Assembly (NCBI GenBank): GCA_030146405.1
Contig: JASLBS010000089.1
Coordinates: forward strand, 1-12,855
Source of the DNA: Arthrobacter sp.
GTDB lineage: Bacteria > Actinomycetota > Actinomycetes > Actinomycetales > Micrococcaceae
Direction: 5' to 3'
Length of the DNA stretch: 12,855 nucleotides
The notes beneath the pieces were generated by a model that had not been told where the DNA came from, did no database searches, and saw only the letters and a program-made list of their open reading frames with translations. This document shows positions 5,507 to 11,886 of this stretch, piece by piece. Both the position numbers and the translations under genes were made by a program. Every line of letters begins with the position of its first letter. Positions within the stretch are counted from its first letter, which is position 1.

Positions 5507-6385
5507 ATGGCCGCTGGGGCCCGTCAGTCTGTTGTCCGTCGCGTCACTGGTCCGGTTCTCGCCGTCGCCGTCTCGAGTGGCCTCCTTCTCGGCTCCGCTG
5601 GTGCGGCGCACGCCGTCTGCTTGCCGGGCCTGCCCGGGGCAACCCTTGTCGATGCCTCCGCCGGGTGCCTACCGGGCCCCGGGCCTGCGACGGCTCTCGC
5701 GGACGGCGCCCTCATCGGCGCCGCGGTGCGGACGCAACCGATCGCTCCATCCCCGGCTCCATCGCTGGCCCCTCGACCCACCCCTTCTGCTGATCCACCG
5801 GCTCCAGCCCCCGTACCTGCACCAACGGCTCCGGTACCCGCACCCGTACCTGCGCCGCCCACTCCGGCGCCCGTGCCTGCACCGCCTGCTCCTGCACCGC
5901 CCGCTCCGGCGCCTGTGCCTGCACCGCCTGCTCCTGCACCGCCCGCTCCGGCGCCTGTGCCTGCACCGCCGGCACCCGTCCCTGCGATCCCTGCACCGGC
6001 ACCTGCCCCGCCTGTTCCGGCACCGCTCCCCCTGGCTCCCGAGCCCGTGCCGGCCGAACCGCAGCTCGCTGTGCTGGTGCCCGCCGAGGTGATTCCCGTG
6101 GACGAGTCCCTGGGCGCGGAGACGGACGATGAGGGACCGGACGAAGAGCTGGAGGAAGAGCCGGACGACGCACCCGAATCGGCGCGCCCCTCTCAGCGGG
6201 CCGCTCCGTCACCCTCGGCCTCCGCGATCTCCGTTCCTGTAGCCACCGCCACTGCCGTTCCCGTGAAGGTGGTTGCGGGGCAGCAGGTGGCAACACGCTC
6301 GTCCGTCCTACCCGCGATCATCATCGGCTGCGTCCTGGCTCTGGCTGCAGCGGCGATCCTCGCTGTCCGCAGACGAGCGCTCTGA
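5507..6385 (+). CDS. Secreted, C-terminally anchored Ala/Pro-repeat surface protein
   Basis: A 292-residue predicted envelope protein of unknown function. A Sec signal peptide is visible: basic MAAGARQSVVRR, a hydrophobic core at about 13-30, and an AHA cleavage site near residue 36. Mature Cys38 and Cys54 could pair. Residues 79-183 are an extended Ala/Pro/Val repeat region, likely rigid and able to span the cell wall. An acidic cluster (DDEGPDEELEEEPDD, 207-221) follows, then a Ser/Ala/Val region and a C-terminal transmembrane helix (about 267-286) ending in RRRAL. This resembles sortase-substrate layout, but no LPxTG motif is present, so anchoring is probably by the helix itself. The ATG at 5507 has GAGGGG five bases upstream. 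The frame is open further upstream but loses the signal peptide logic. Confidence 0.82.
   Translation: MAAGARQSVVRRVTGPVLAVAVSSGLLLGSAGAAHAVCLPGLPGATLVDASAGCLPGPGPATALADGALIGAAVRTQPIAPSPAPSLAPRPTPSADPPAPAPVPAPTAPVPAPVPAPPTPAPVPAPPAPAPPAPAPVPAPPAPAPPAPAPVPAPPAPVPAIPAPAPAPPVPAPLPLAPEPVPAEPQLAVLVPAEVIPVDESLGAETDDEGPDEELEEEPDDAPESARPSQRAAPSPSASAISVPVATATAVPVKVVAGQQVATRSSVLPAIIIGCVLALAAAAILAVRRRAL
5867..5970 (+). repeat. 42-base tandem repeat, about 2.5 copies, inside the Ala/Pro-rich gene
   Basis: Units at 5867-5908 and 5909-5950 differ at a single base (GCGCCCGTG against GCGCCTGTG), and a partial third unit begins at 5951 and continues to about 5970. Each unit encodes 14 residues, APVPAPPAPAPPAP. 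Near-identity at DNA level, including third positions, points to recent duplication or slippage, so copy number may vary between strains. Shorter degenerate relatives flank it. Confidence 0.85.
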
Positions 6386-6393
6386 CGCCTCGG

Positions 6394-6421
6394 CCCCGCC
6401 CGTTCGTCCACCCGGGCGAGG
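6394..6421. terminator. Candidate bidirectional terminator between convergent genes
   Basis: CGCCCG (6397-6402) pairs with CGGGCG (6413-6418) around a 10-base loop, and the stem can extend past one mismatch. It lies 12 bases after the Ala/Pro-rich gene and 31 bases beyond the end of the convergent amidase gene. No T-tract is present. Confidence 0.35.
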
Positions 6422-6448
6422 TCCCCGGGAGGGCGGCTCCTGGTCCTG

Positions 6449-7852
6449 CTAGGCGAAATCGGCCTTCCGGATCAGCCCGTGCACACCCACGGTCCGGTCC
6501 ACCACCTGCGACACGGCGAAGTCGGCGGCCGCCGAGAGGTAGGCGTAGGCGATCGCCCGATCCATTCCCCGATCGTTCTGCAGGTAGTCGAGCGCATTGA
6601 TGATCGCCCGCCGCATCGCGATGTTCAGGTCCCCGCTGATCTCCCCGGCGAGACCGTCGGGATCGGACAGCCCGATGGGGATCCAGGCATCGGGTGTCTC
6701 CCCGAAGGGGTACGAGTAGGCGACCGACGGCGCGTCCCCGGAGCCTGGCTTGCAGACCGTCAGGCGGAAGGTCCCACGGAGGGAGCCTTCCATCGCAGTC
6801 AGGGCCACTTCGCCGTCGCCCATGCCCATGTGGGGGTCACCCACGTAGAACAATGCACCGTCGGCGTTGACCGGGAGGTAGAAGGTGGATCCCGGGCCGA
6901 GGTGGCGGATGTCGATATTGCCGCCGCCCAGCGTGGGTGGAACGGAGTTCGCCTCCGGCGACGTCAGACCGTCGGCCTCGGCGAAGGCCACGCCCATCAT
7001 TCCGAAGAAAGGACGCAGGGGAAAGCGGACCGACATGTCCCCGCTGGTCATCACACCCTTACCGTCCTCGATCGCCGTGAAGACCGAGACGTTCCCGTAA
7101 TCGGAGGGGATGCCCGAGGACCGGTTGTCCGTCCCGACAGGGGGCATCACCTCCTCGAGCGAGATCCCGAGAGGTGGCTGGACATCGGGCTGGACTGCGA
7201 GCCCACCCTTGCCGTGGCGGCTCGACACCACTCCGTACGGCACGCGTGGAACGGCTTCGAGCGTCTCGATCTTCAGTACGTCACCCGGTTCTGCTCCTTC
7301 CACCGCCACAGGACCGGTGACGATGTGGGGGCCGTCGACGTCGAAGTCCCGCGGGGTGCGGTCGTACTCCGCAGCGATCGTCACGGCGTCCTCGAGAATG
7401 CTGTTCTCCGGCACTCCGAGCGAGCCGAAGTACTCACGCGGGTTCCGCCCCTGATCCTCGAGGATGCCCTCGTGGGACAGCGAATCGATGGTCACCGTCT
7501 GCCCTGAACGGATGGACATGACCGGAGTGGCGTGGATGGTCGGCACATAGCCCCAGAGCACGTCCTCAGGAGTGGAGGGCAGGTAGGAATCGCCCCGGAT
7601 GACGCCACTACCCGGTTGGACGATCTCGCCGAACCCACCGAACGAATGCGTTCCCCCACCGCTCGGTGATCCCGCCGAGCGCGGTGCCGATGCCGGCCGG
7701 CCCGTACCTCCACCACTACCGGCTGATCCTGGAGCACTACAGGCAGATGCTGCCGTCACGGTACCGAGAGCCGCCACGACTCCCATGAATCGCCGCCTGC
7801 CGAGTCCCTTCGCCAGGGCCTGCGCTGCATCGCGTCCGAACATGTCGCTCAT
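6449..7852 (-). CDS. Acetamidase/formamidase family protein, predicted Tat-exported lipoprotein
   Basis: A 467-residue FmdA/AmdA-family hydrolase. Family members release ammonia from formamide or acetamide; the substrate here is unknown. Core motifs are HATPVMSIRSGQTVTI (107-122), GPHIVTGPVAVEGAEPGDVL (174-193), GMMGVA (284-289) and GGNIDIRHLGPGSTFYLPV (310-328), followed by ALFYVGDPHMGMGDGEV (333-349). The N terminus is unlike the usual cytoplasmic enzymes. GRRRFMG (18-24), a hydrophobic stretch (24-37) and Cys38 in TAASACS suggest a Tat signal with lipoprotein cleavage, then a Gly/Ser-rich linker to about residue 70. The lipobox is imperfect, with Ala at -3. The ATG at 7852 has AGGAG about seven bases upstream. 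It follows the small membrane gene by 32 bases, probably as an operon. Confidence 0.88.
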   Translation of the reverse strand: MSDMFGRDAAQALAKGLGRRRFMGVVAALGTVTAASACSAPGSAGSGGGTGRPASAPRSAGSPSGGGTHSFGGFGEIVQPGSGVIRGDSYLPSTPEDVLWGYVPTIHATPVMSIRSGQTVTIDSLSHEGILEDQGRNPREYFGSLGVPENSILEDAVTIAAEYDRTPRDFDVDGPHIVTGPVAVEGAEPGDVLKIETLEAVPRVPYGVVSSRHGKGGLAVQPDVQPPLGISLEEVMPPVGTDNRSSGIPSDYGNVSVFTAIEDGKGVMTSGDMSVRFPLRPFFGMMGVAFAEADGLTSPEANSVPPTLGGGNIDIRHLGPGSTFYLPVNADGALFYVGDPHMGMGDGEVALTAMEGSLRGTFRLTVCKPGSGDAPSVAYSYPFGETPDAWIPIGLSDPDGLAGEISGDLNIAMRRAIINALDYLQNDRGMDRAIAYAYLSAAADFAVSQVVDRTVGVHGLIRKADFA

Positions 7853-7884
7853 GTGTCTCTCCTCAGAATGGGTGAGAGACGACG

Positions 7885-8145
7885 CTAGCGGGAGCTCGTT
7901 TCAGCGAGGTGTCCATCGTGTATCAGCGCTCGACGTCGCCGGCGCCGCACCGTGCCGGCCGTGATCGCGAGGAACCAAGCGCTGACCAGAAGAACACCGG
8001 CGATCAGCACCACCCAGTCCATTCCGGCCCACCGGCCTTCGCTCCATCGGAGGATCGACGGGATCACCAGCAGGAGTCCCACCATCACGGCGAGCGCCTG
8101 CAGGGACTCGTTGTGCCAGTAGGAGTCGTTCTTCTTCGCAGTCAC
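7885..8145 (-). CDS. Small two-helix membrane protein, unknown function
   Basis: An 86-residue protein with a polar N terminus, two predicted membrane helices (about 16-32, LQALAVMVGLLLVIPSI region, and 43-62, DWVVLIAGVLLVSAWFLAI) and a very basic RRRRRR stretch at about 67-72. By the positive-inside rule both termini should face the cytoplasm with a short external loop. The start is GTG at 8145, with only a weak ribosome site. It lies 32 bases before the exported amidase gene on the same strand. I do not recognise a family. Confidence 0.66.
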   Translation of the reverse strand: MTAKKNDSYWHNESLQALAVMVGLLLVIPSILRWSEGRWAGMDWVVLIAGVLLVSAWFLAITAGTVRRRRRRALIHDGHLAETSSR

Positions 8146-8302
8146 ACTTCAGTCTGTCAGGATTCCTCCCCCAGCGTGCGTCGCAGCCCTGGTCCGAGCG
8201 AGCGTCCTCGAGCCGGAACCCCTCGGGGATCACCACCGCCTCGGCACGGACGGCGAACGGTCCTGGAGGTGAAGTCCGCTGACGCCTGGCTACACTGGGG
8301 CC

Positions 8303-8824
8303 ATGGCCAGGGCAGTCGCGTTGATCCGGGGTGTCGGTGGGCCGACCGCCCTTCGGATGCCGGACCTGCGCGCAGCCCTGGAGGACGCCGGCCTCCGGGG
8401 AGTGACGACCCTCCAGGTGGCAGGGAACATCGTCTTCGAGCAGGACGGTCGTGCCACCTCGCTGTGCACCGCCCTGGTGCGGCGCACCGTAGTCGAGAGG
8501 TTCGGGCACGACCTCCCCGTCATCGTCCGATCACACGAACAGCTCGTGGACGCGGAGCGGCGCAATCCTTTCGCGGGTTCGCAGGAGGGTCGCTGGCTCC
8601 TGACCGTGTTCCTCGACAGGACACCGCCTGAAGGGGCCGTCCTCGATCCCCACCGGGGCGCACCCGATGTCTTCGCGGTGGACGGCGCGGAGGTGTTCGT
8701 GCGGTACGCCACGGCTGTTGCCGGATCGAAGCTCCAGACCTCGTGGTTCGAGAAAGGGCTGGGCGTCGTCGGTACCGCCCGTAACGCCAACACTGTCGCG
8801 AAGCTCGTGCAGCTCAGCGCGTGA
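8303..8824 (+). CDS. DUF1697 family protein
   Basis: A 173-residue cytoplasmic protein of a widespread family of unknown function. Family landmarks are the opening strand and loop ALIRGVGGPTALRMPDLRAAL (about 6-26, corresponding to the usual LLRGINVGG...MADLR), LQVAGNIVFEQ (37-47, usually LQSGNVVF), and the C-terminal TARNANTVAKLVQL (158-171, usually TRNWNTV.KL). Length matches the family. The ATG at 8303 follows a short TGGGG and begins exactly at the first conserved strand. The gene stands alone, divergent from the small membrane gene and convergent with ppk2. No catalytic function is known or implied. Confidence 0.88.
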   Translation: MARAVALIRGVGGPTALRMPDLRAALEDAGLRGVTTLQVAGNIVFEQDGRATSLCTALVRRTVVERFGHDLPVIVRSHEQLVDAERRNPFAGSQEGRWLLTVFLDRTPPEGAVLDPHRGAPDVFAVDGAEVFVRYATAVAGSKLQTSWFEKGLGVVGTARNANTVAKLVQLSA

Positions 8825-8831
8825 GCGCCGG

Positions 8832-8866
8832 ATCACCATCGACCGAGGTGATGCGTGGTGCCACGC
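8832..8866. terminator. Double hairpin between convergent DUF1697 and ppk2 genes
   Basis: ATCACC (8832-8837) pairs with GGTGAT (8847-8852). A second perfect stem, GCGTGG/CCACGC (8853-8866) with a minimal loop, follows immediately. The pair lies in the 69-base gap between two convergent stop codons, as expected for a shared terminator, but lacks a T-tract. Confidence 0.4.
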
Positions 8867-8893
8867 CGATCAAGCGTACGGAGCGTCTGCTCG

Positions 8894-9835
8894 TCAGTCT
8901 CCGACGGCGTCGCGACCGCGGCGCACGATGAGCGGATCGGCGTCGTACACCACCGTGGTGTCCTTGCCCTCGTAGTCGAATTGCTGGAGGAAGTAGCGCA
9001 TCGCGTTCAGGCGCGCCCGCTTCTTGTCATTGGACTTCACGGTGATCCATGGGGCATGGTCGCTGTCCGTCTGCCGGAAGGTGGCTTCCTTCGCCTCCGT
9101 GTAGTCGTCCCACCGGTCCAGGGATGCAAGATCCATGGGTGACAGTTTCCAGCGTCGTACCGGATCGATCTGCCGGATCGCGAAACGCGTACGTTGCTCC
9201 AGGCGCGTGACGGAGAACCAGAACTTGGTCAGGTGGGTGCCTGATTCGACGAGCATCCTTTCGAACTCCGGCGCCTGCACCATGAACGTCTGGTACTCCT
9301 CGTCGGAGCAGAATCCCATGACCTTCTCGACATTGGCCCGGTTGTACCAGGAGCGGTCGAACATCACGATCTCCCCCGTCGTCGGGAGGTGCTGGGCGTA
9401 GCGTTGGAAGTACCACTGGCCCTGCTCCCGGTCCGATGGCTTGCCGAGCGCCACGGCACGGGCGGCCCGCGGATTGAGGTGTTCCGTGAAGCGCTTGATG
9501 GTTCCACCCTTGCCTGCGGCATCCCGGCCCTCGAAGACGATCACATGCTTGAGATCGTGCTCCTGGCCCCAGTACTGGAACTTGAGCAGTTCGATCTGCA
9601 GGAGGTACTTCTCCAGTTCGTAGGCCTCTCGTGTCAGCCGCTCGTTGTACGGGTAGTCCTCCCGCCAGGTCTCGACCGCCGATCCACCCGGATCGATCAG
9701 CTCGGGGTCCTGGCCCTGGCCACCACGCACCGTGTACCCCTCGTGGACCAGATGATCGATCGCCTCCCGCAGGTTGTCCCGCATCCAACTCTGATCCCCG
9801 GAGTCCCAGGTACTTCTCGCTTCTTCCATCGCCAT
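8894..9835 (-). CDS. ppk2: Polyphosphate kinase 2 (PPK2)
   Basis: PPK2 enzymes transfer phosphate between inorganic polyphosphate and nucleotides, mostly making NTPs from NDPs at the expense of polyphosphate. The roughly 313-residue single-domain protein has a P-loop GRDAAGKGG (about 103-111), MFDRSWYNRA (158-167, Walker B and following Arg) and the lid-region stretch FWFSVTRLEQRTRF (205-218). It also has SPMDLASLDRWDDYTEAKE (232-250) and WITVKSNDKKRARLNAMRY (263-281). These match class I PPK2, which acts on nucleoside diphosphates. The ATG at 9835 follows GGGAAG at short distance. An in-frame TTG at 9859 and an ATG at 9829 are alternatives, and the N-terminal tail is variable in this family. 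It is a single gene, divergent from the serine hydrolase gene. Confidence 0.95.
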   Translation of the reverse strand: MAMEEARSTWDSGDQSWMRDNLREAIDHLVHEGYTVRGGQGQDPELIDPGGSAVETWREDYPYNERLTREAYELEKYLLQIELLKFQYWGQEHDLKHVIVFEGRDAAGKGGTIKRFTEHLNPRAARAVALGKPSDREQGQWYFQRYAQHLPTTGEIVMFDRSWYNRANVEKVMGFCSDEEYQTFMVQAPEFERMLVESGTHLTKFWFSVTRLEQRTRFAIRQIDPVRRWKLSPMDLASLDRWDDYTEAKEATFRQTDSDHAPWITVKSNDKKRARLNAMRYFLQQFDYEGKDTTVVYDADPLIVRRGRDAVGD

Positions 9836-10039
9836 CCACTTCCCGTCGAGCCCGACCAAGTCCGCCGCAGTCTAACAACGCCAGGAGACCGCCGGGTGTC
9901 TGCAACAGTGTCCCGGCTCGGGTACGGGTTGCGCTATGCACGGTGGCCGATGAATTCATGCTGGTCGTGACCGGCGGGAGGATGCGGGTCAGCGGTTCTC
10001 GCGTTCCGGGAGGGGCGAGCAAGTAGGAGAGAATCAGGG

Positions 10040-10963
10040 ATGCACTCGAACGAAGGACGAAGAGAGAACACTGCCGGCTCCTCGGCGAATCGTCAGTACG
10101 GGCCTCGATCCCGAACGGCCCGTATGAGACGCACGCGGGTCTTCCTGGGTGCACTCACGGTCATCGCGGCGCTCGTCGTCAGTGGCATTCTCCTGGCTCG
10201 TTCCGATTCGGCTACCCCGCCCGACGCCCAGGATCTGGTCGGTGATCCTCCGTCCGTAGCCGCCCTACCTGCCTCCCTGGACGACAGGCTGGCCGCGATC
10301 CTCGCCGACGCCGACGACTGCCGCGTGGGTGTGGCACTGGCCGATGTCTCCGGTGACGCGGTTCAGGTCTTCGGCGACGAGTCCGCCTTCTTCGCCGCCA
10401 GCACCGCCAAGATCATCACCGCGGCCGCTTACTACCACCTGGCCGAGGGCGGGCAGATGCGCCTCGACGAGAGCCTGGGAGACTTCGATGCCGCATTCCA
10501 GCTAAAAATCATGGTGAACGAGAGCAGCAATGACGCCTGGATACTGCTCATGCAGGCGATCGGCTACCCCGAACTCATCGACTACGCCGCGTCGATCGGC
10601 ATCACCTACGACCCCGAGGAGAACCTCCTCACCGCAGCGGACATGGCAGCCCTCCTGAAGCTTCTCTACGCCGGAGACCTCCTCGATGAGGACGATACCG
10701 CGCAGCTCCTCGGCTACATGCAGGAGACCAACAATGAGAAACTCATCCCCGCCGGTTCCCGTCCGGGGATAGCGGTGCATCACAAGTACGGCGAGTTGGA
10801 GGGGAACCTTCATGACGCCGCCCTCCTCAGCGACGACACGTCGACCTTCGCGCTGGTGGTCTTCACCGAGGGCGACGTGGACAGTTGCGACACCGATCAG
10901 GTCGAACTGATCCGGTCGCTGACCCGCGTCGTCGAGGACGAACTCTTCCCGCTCGGCGACTGA
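10040..10963 (+). CDS. Membrane-anchored serine hydrolase of the beta-lactamase/PBP fold
   Basis: A 307-residue protein with a cytoplasmic basic N terminus (1-33), a signal-anchor helix (about 34-53, VFLGALTVIAALVVSGILLA) and an external catalytic domain. The active-site signatures are Ser121-Thr-Ala-Lys124 (SxxK), Ser162-Ser-Asn164 (SxN) and Lys249-Tyr-Gly251 in place of the usual KTG. The class A general-base Glu of the omega loop (ExxLN) is not evident; DPEENLLTAADMA (191-203) matches the helix that follows in many family members. Cys94 and Cys283 could form a disulfide. The set points to a cell-wall DD-peptidase-like or other serine hydrolase rather than a true beta-lactamase. The ATG at 10040 has AGGAGA about ten bases upstream; an ATG at 10124 would trim the tail but has no ribosome site. 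Confidence 0.84.
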   Translation: MHSNEGRRENTAGSSANRQYGPRSRTARMRRTRVFLGALTVIAALVVSGILLARSDSATPPDAQDLVGDPPSVAALPASLDDRLAAILADADDCRVGVALADVSGDAVQVFGDESAFFAASTAKIITAAAYYHLAEGGQMRLDESLGDFDAAFQLKIMVNESSNDAWILLMQAIGYPELIDYAASIGITYDPEENLLTAADMAALLKLLYAGDLLDEDDTAQLLGYMQETNNEKLIPAGSRPGIAVHHKYGELEGNLHDAALLSDDTSTFALVVFTEGDVDSCDTDQVELIRSLTRVVEDELFPLGD

Positions 10964-10996
10964 CGGGTACGAGGGTCGACTCGCCCCTGACCCGTC
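10962..10996 (+). terminator. Candidate terminator overlapping the serine hydrolase stop codon
   Basis: GACGGGT (10962-10968) pairs perfectly with ACCCGTC (10990-10996), and an inner CGAG/CTCG stem can form in the loop. TTCCC follows. The left arm begins inside the stop codon, which is common for compact actinobacterial terminators. Confidence 0.5.
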
Positions 10997-11016
10997 TTCC
11001 CAACAGGGCTGTGGTG

Positions 11017-11037
11017 CCGAGGCTGACCCGTGCTCGG
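11017..11037 (-). terminator. Weak hairpin after the DUF1648 gene
   Basis: CCGAG (11017-11021) pairs with CTCGG (11033-11037), 15 bases beyond the minus-strand stop codon. The stem is short and there is no T-tract on that strand. Confidence 0.25.
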
Positions 11038-11051
11038 GGAATTCCGCTGGA

Positions 11052-11645
11052 TCAGAGCTTCAGCATCCGCAGGATGAAGAACGCAATGGAGCCCAGCATG
11101 AGCGCCAGCCCGATCCACATCGCCGGGGTGGTCGACCAGTCCCCGGCAACGCTGCCCAGAGCGATGACCTGCAGCACCACCATGCTGAACACAGCCCAGA
11201 CCATCATCTGCACACCGTTCTTGTACTGCGCCTGGATGTTCTCTTCAGTGACTGAGCCGACGCCGTAGTTGTAGACCCGGGGATAACGGGCGAGGATCGC
11301 CAATCCGATGATGGTGACCAGAAACACAGAGGCGATGCCCAGTATCTCCCAAGGGGATCCGTAGCGATTGACTGAGCCGTCGGCGGCGAATTGCATCGGA
11401 ACCTGTGCCGGCATCGAGGGGATACGGGCCACAATCCAGAGGGCGTGACAGACGGAGCCCACGAGGCTGCCCACCAGCAGGAACCGATGCAGTAGATCGA
11501 GGGTGAAGGTCGGCTGCGGGCGGCTGCGCATCGTCGGGTAGGAAACAACACCCTTGTCATCACGGAAAGGGACGTCCAGTCGCACAGCGTCGACGTAATT
11601 GCTGATCGGCTCACGATCGTGGGTCTGCTCGGCGCGTCGGGTCAC
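11052..11645 (-). CDS. DUF1648-domain membrane protein
   Basis: A 197-residue integral membrane protein with a polar N-terminal region of about 50 residues and four predicted helices (about 52-72, 100-118, 145-166 and 176-193). Between helices 1 and 2 lies the DUF1648 signature QVPMQFAADGSVNRYGSPWE (81-100), a form of the P..ip.HfnasG..d.wgs pattern seen in this family and in SdpI-type immunity proteins. The function of stand-alone DUF1648 proteins is unknown. The start is GTG at 11645, with a strong GAGGAGGAG ribosome site about six bases upstream, so the start is well supported. It converges on the serine hydrolase gene and follows the unknown right-edge gene on the same strand after 241 bases. 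No SdpR-like regulator is adjacent. Confidence 0.86.
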   Translation of the reverse strand: MTRRAEQTHDREPISNYVDAVRLDVPFRDDKGVVSYPTMRSRPQPTFTLDLLHRFLLVGSLVGSVCHALWIVARIPSMPAQVPMQFAADGSVNRYGSPWEILGIASVFLVTIIGLAILARYPRVYNYGVGSVTEENIQAQYKNGVQMMVWAVFSMVVLQVIALGSVAGDWSTTPAMWIGLALMLGSIAFFILRMLKL

Positions 11646-11886
11646 GTGTCTCCTCCTCGGTTGCTTTCTCCATTATCCCGAGAAGCGCTATCGCTGAGGA
11701 ACCTCACGCCCAGGCAACGCGGGCCGGGTCAGCTGGCTCCGCGGATGCCGCCTGGACTGACCGGAGGAATCGATTGCGTGCCTCATTCGCCCCGACCGTG
11801 CACCGGTCTGGCGTTCGGCGGAGCAAGCCCGGATTCGTGACGGCGCAGCGTCTCGGACACGACATGCTGCCCTGCCGATGCGCTTC
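11646..11886. other. Gap between the DUF1648 gene and the right-edge gene
   Basis: 241 bases with no convincing gene; the open frames here give Arg/Ser-rich translations. An inverted repeat GACCG-TGCAC-CGGTC (11794-11808) lies about 80 bases beyond the end of the right-edge gene and could help terminate it. Confidence 0.4.
11672..11677 (-). promoter_or_regulatory. Candidate -10 element of the DUF1648 gene
   Basis: On the minus strand GATAAT, within GGGATAATGG, matches five of six bases of TATAAT, in a locally A+T-rich stretch 26 bases upstream of the GTG start. No good -35 lies 16-18 bases further up. The leader would be about 20 bases and would contain the ribosome site. Confidence 0.35.

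Noticed and set aside
5867..5970. CRISPR array or minisatellite-type mobile repeat
   Set aside because: The 42-base units are directly contiguous without spacers, stay in frame and encode the Ala/Pro protein segment, so they are coding tandem repeats.
5712..6296. Minus-strand open frame across the Ala/Pro repeat region
   Set aside because: It is an artefact of the repetitive G+C-rich DNA. The plus-strand frame has a signal peptide, a ribosome site and a membrane anchor, while this one has none.
6305..6385. LPxTG sortase anchor at the end of the Ala/Pro-rich protein
   Set aside because: The helix and basic tail are present but no LPxTG or close variant precedes them; SSVLPAII is not a sortase motif.
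6479..7507. Long plus-strand open frame opposite the amidase gene
   Set aside because: It is antisense to a clearly conserved family protein; its translation is His/Arg/Asp-rich without domains, as expected for a shadow frame in G+C-rich DNA.
10040..10963. Beta-lactamase resistance gene
   Set aside because: The omega-loop Glu motif is not evident and the KTG motif is altered, so an antibiotic-resistance call is not supported.
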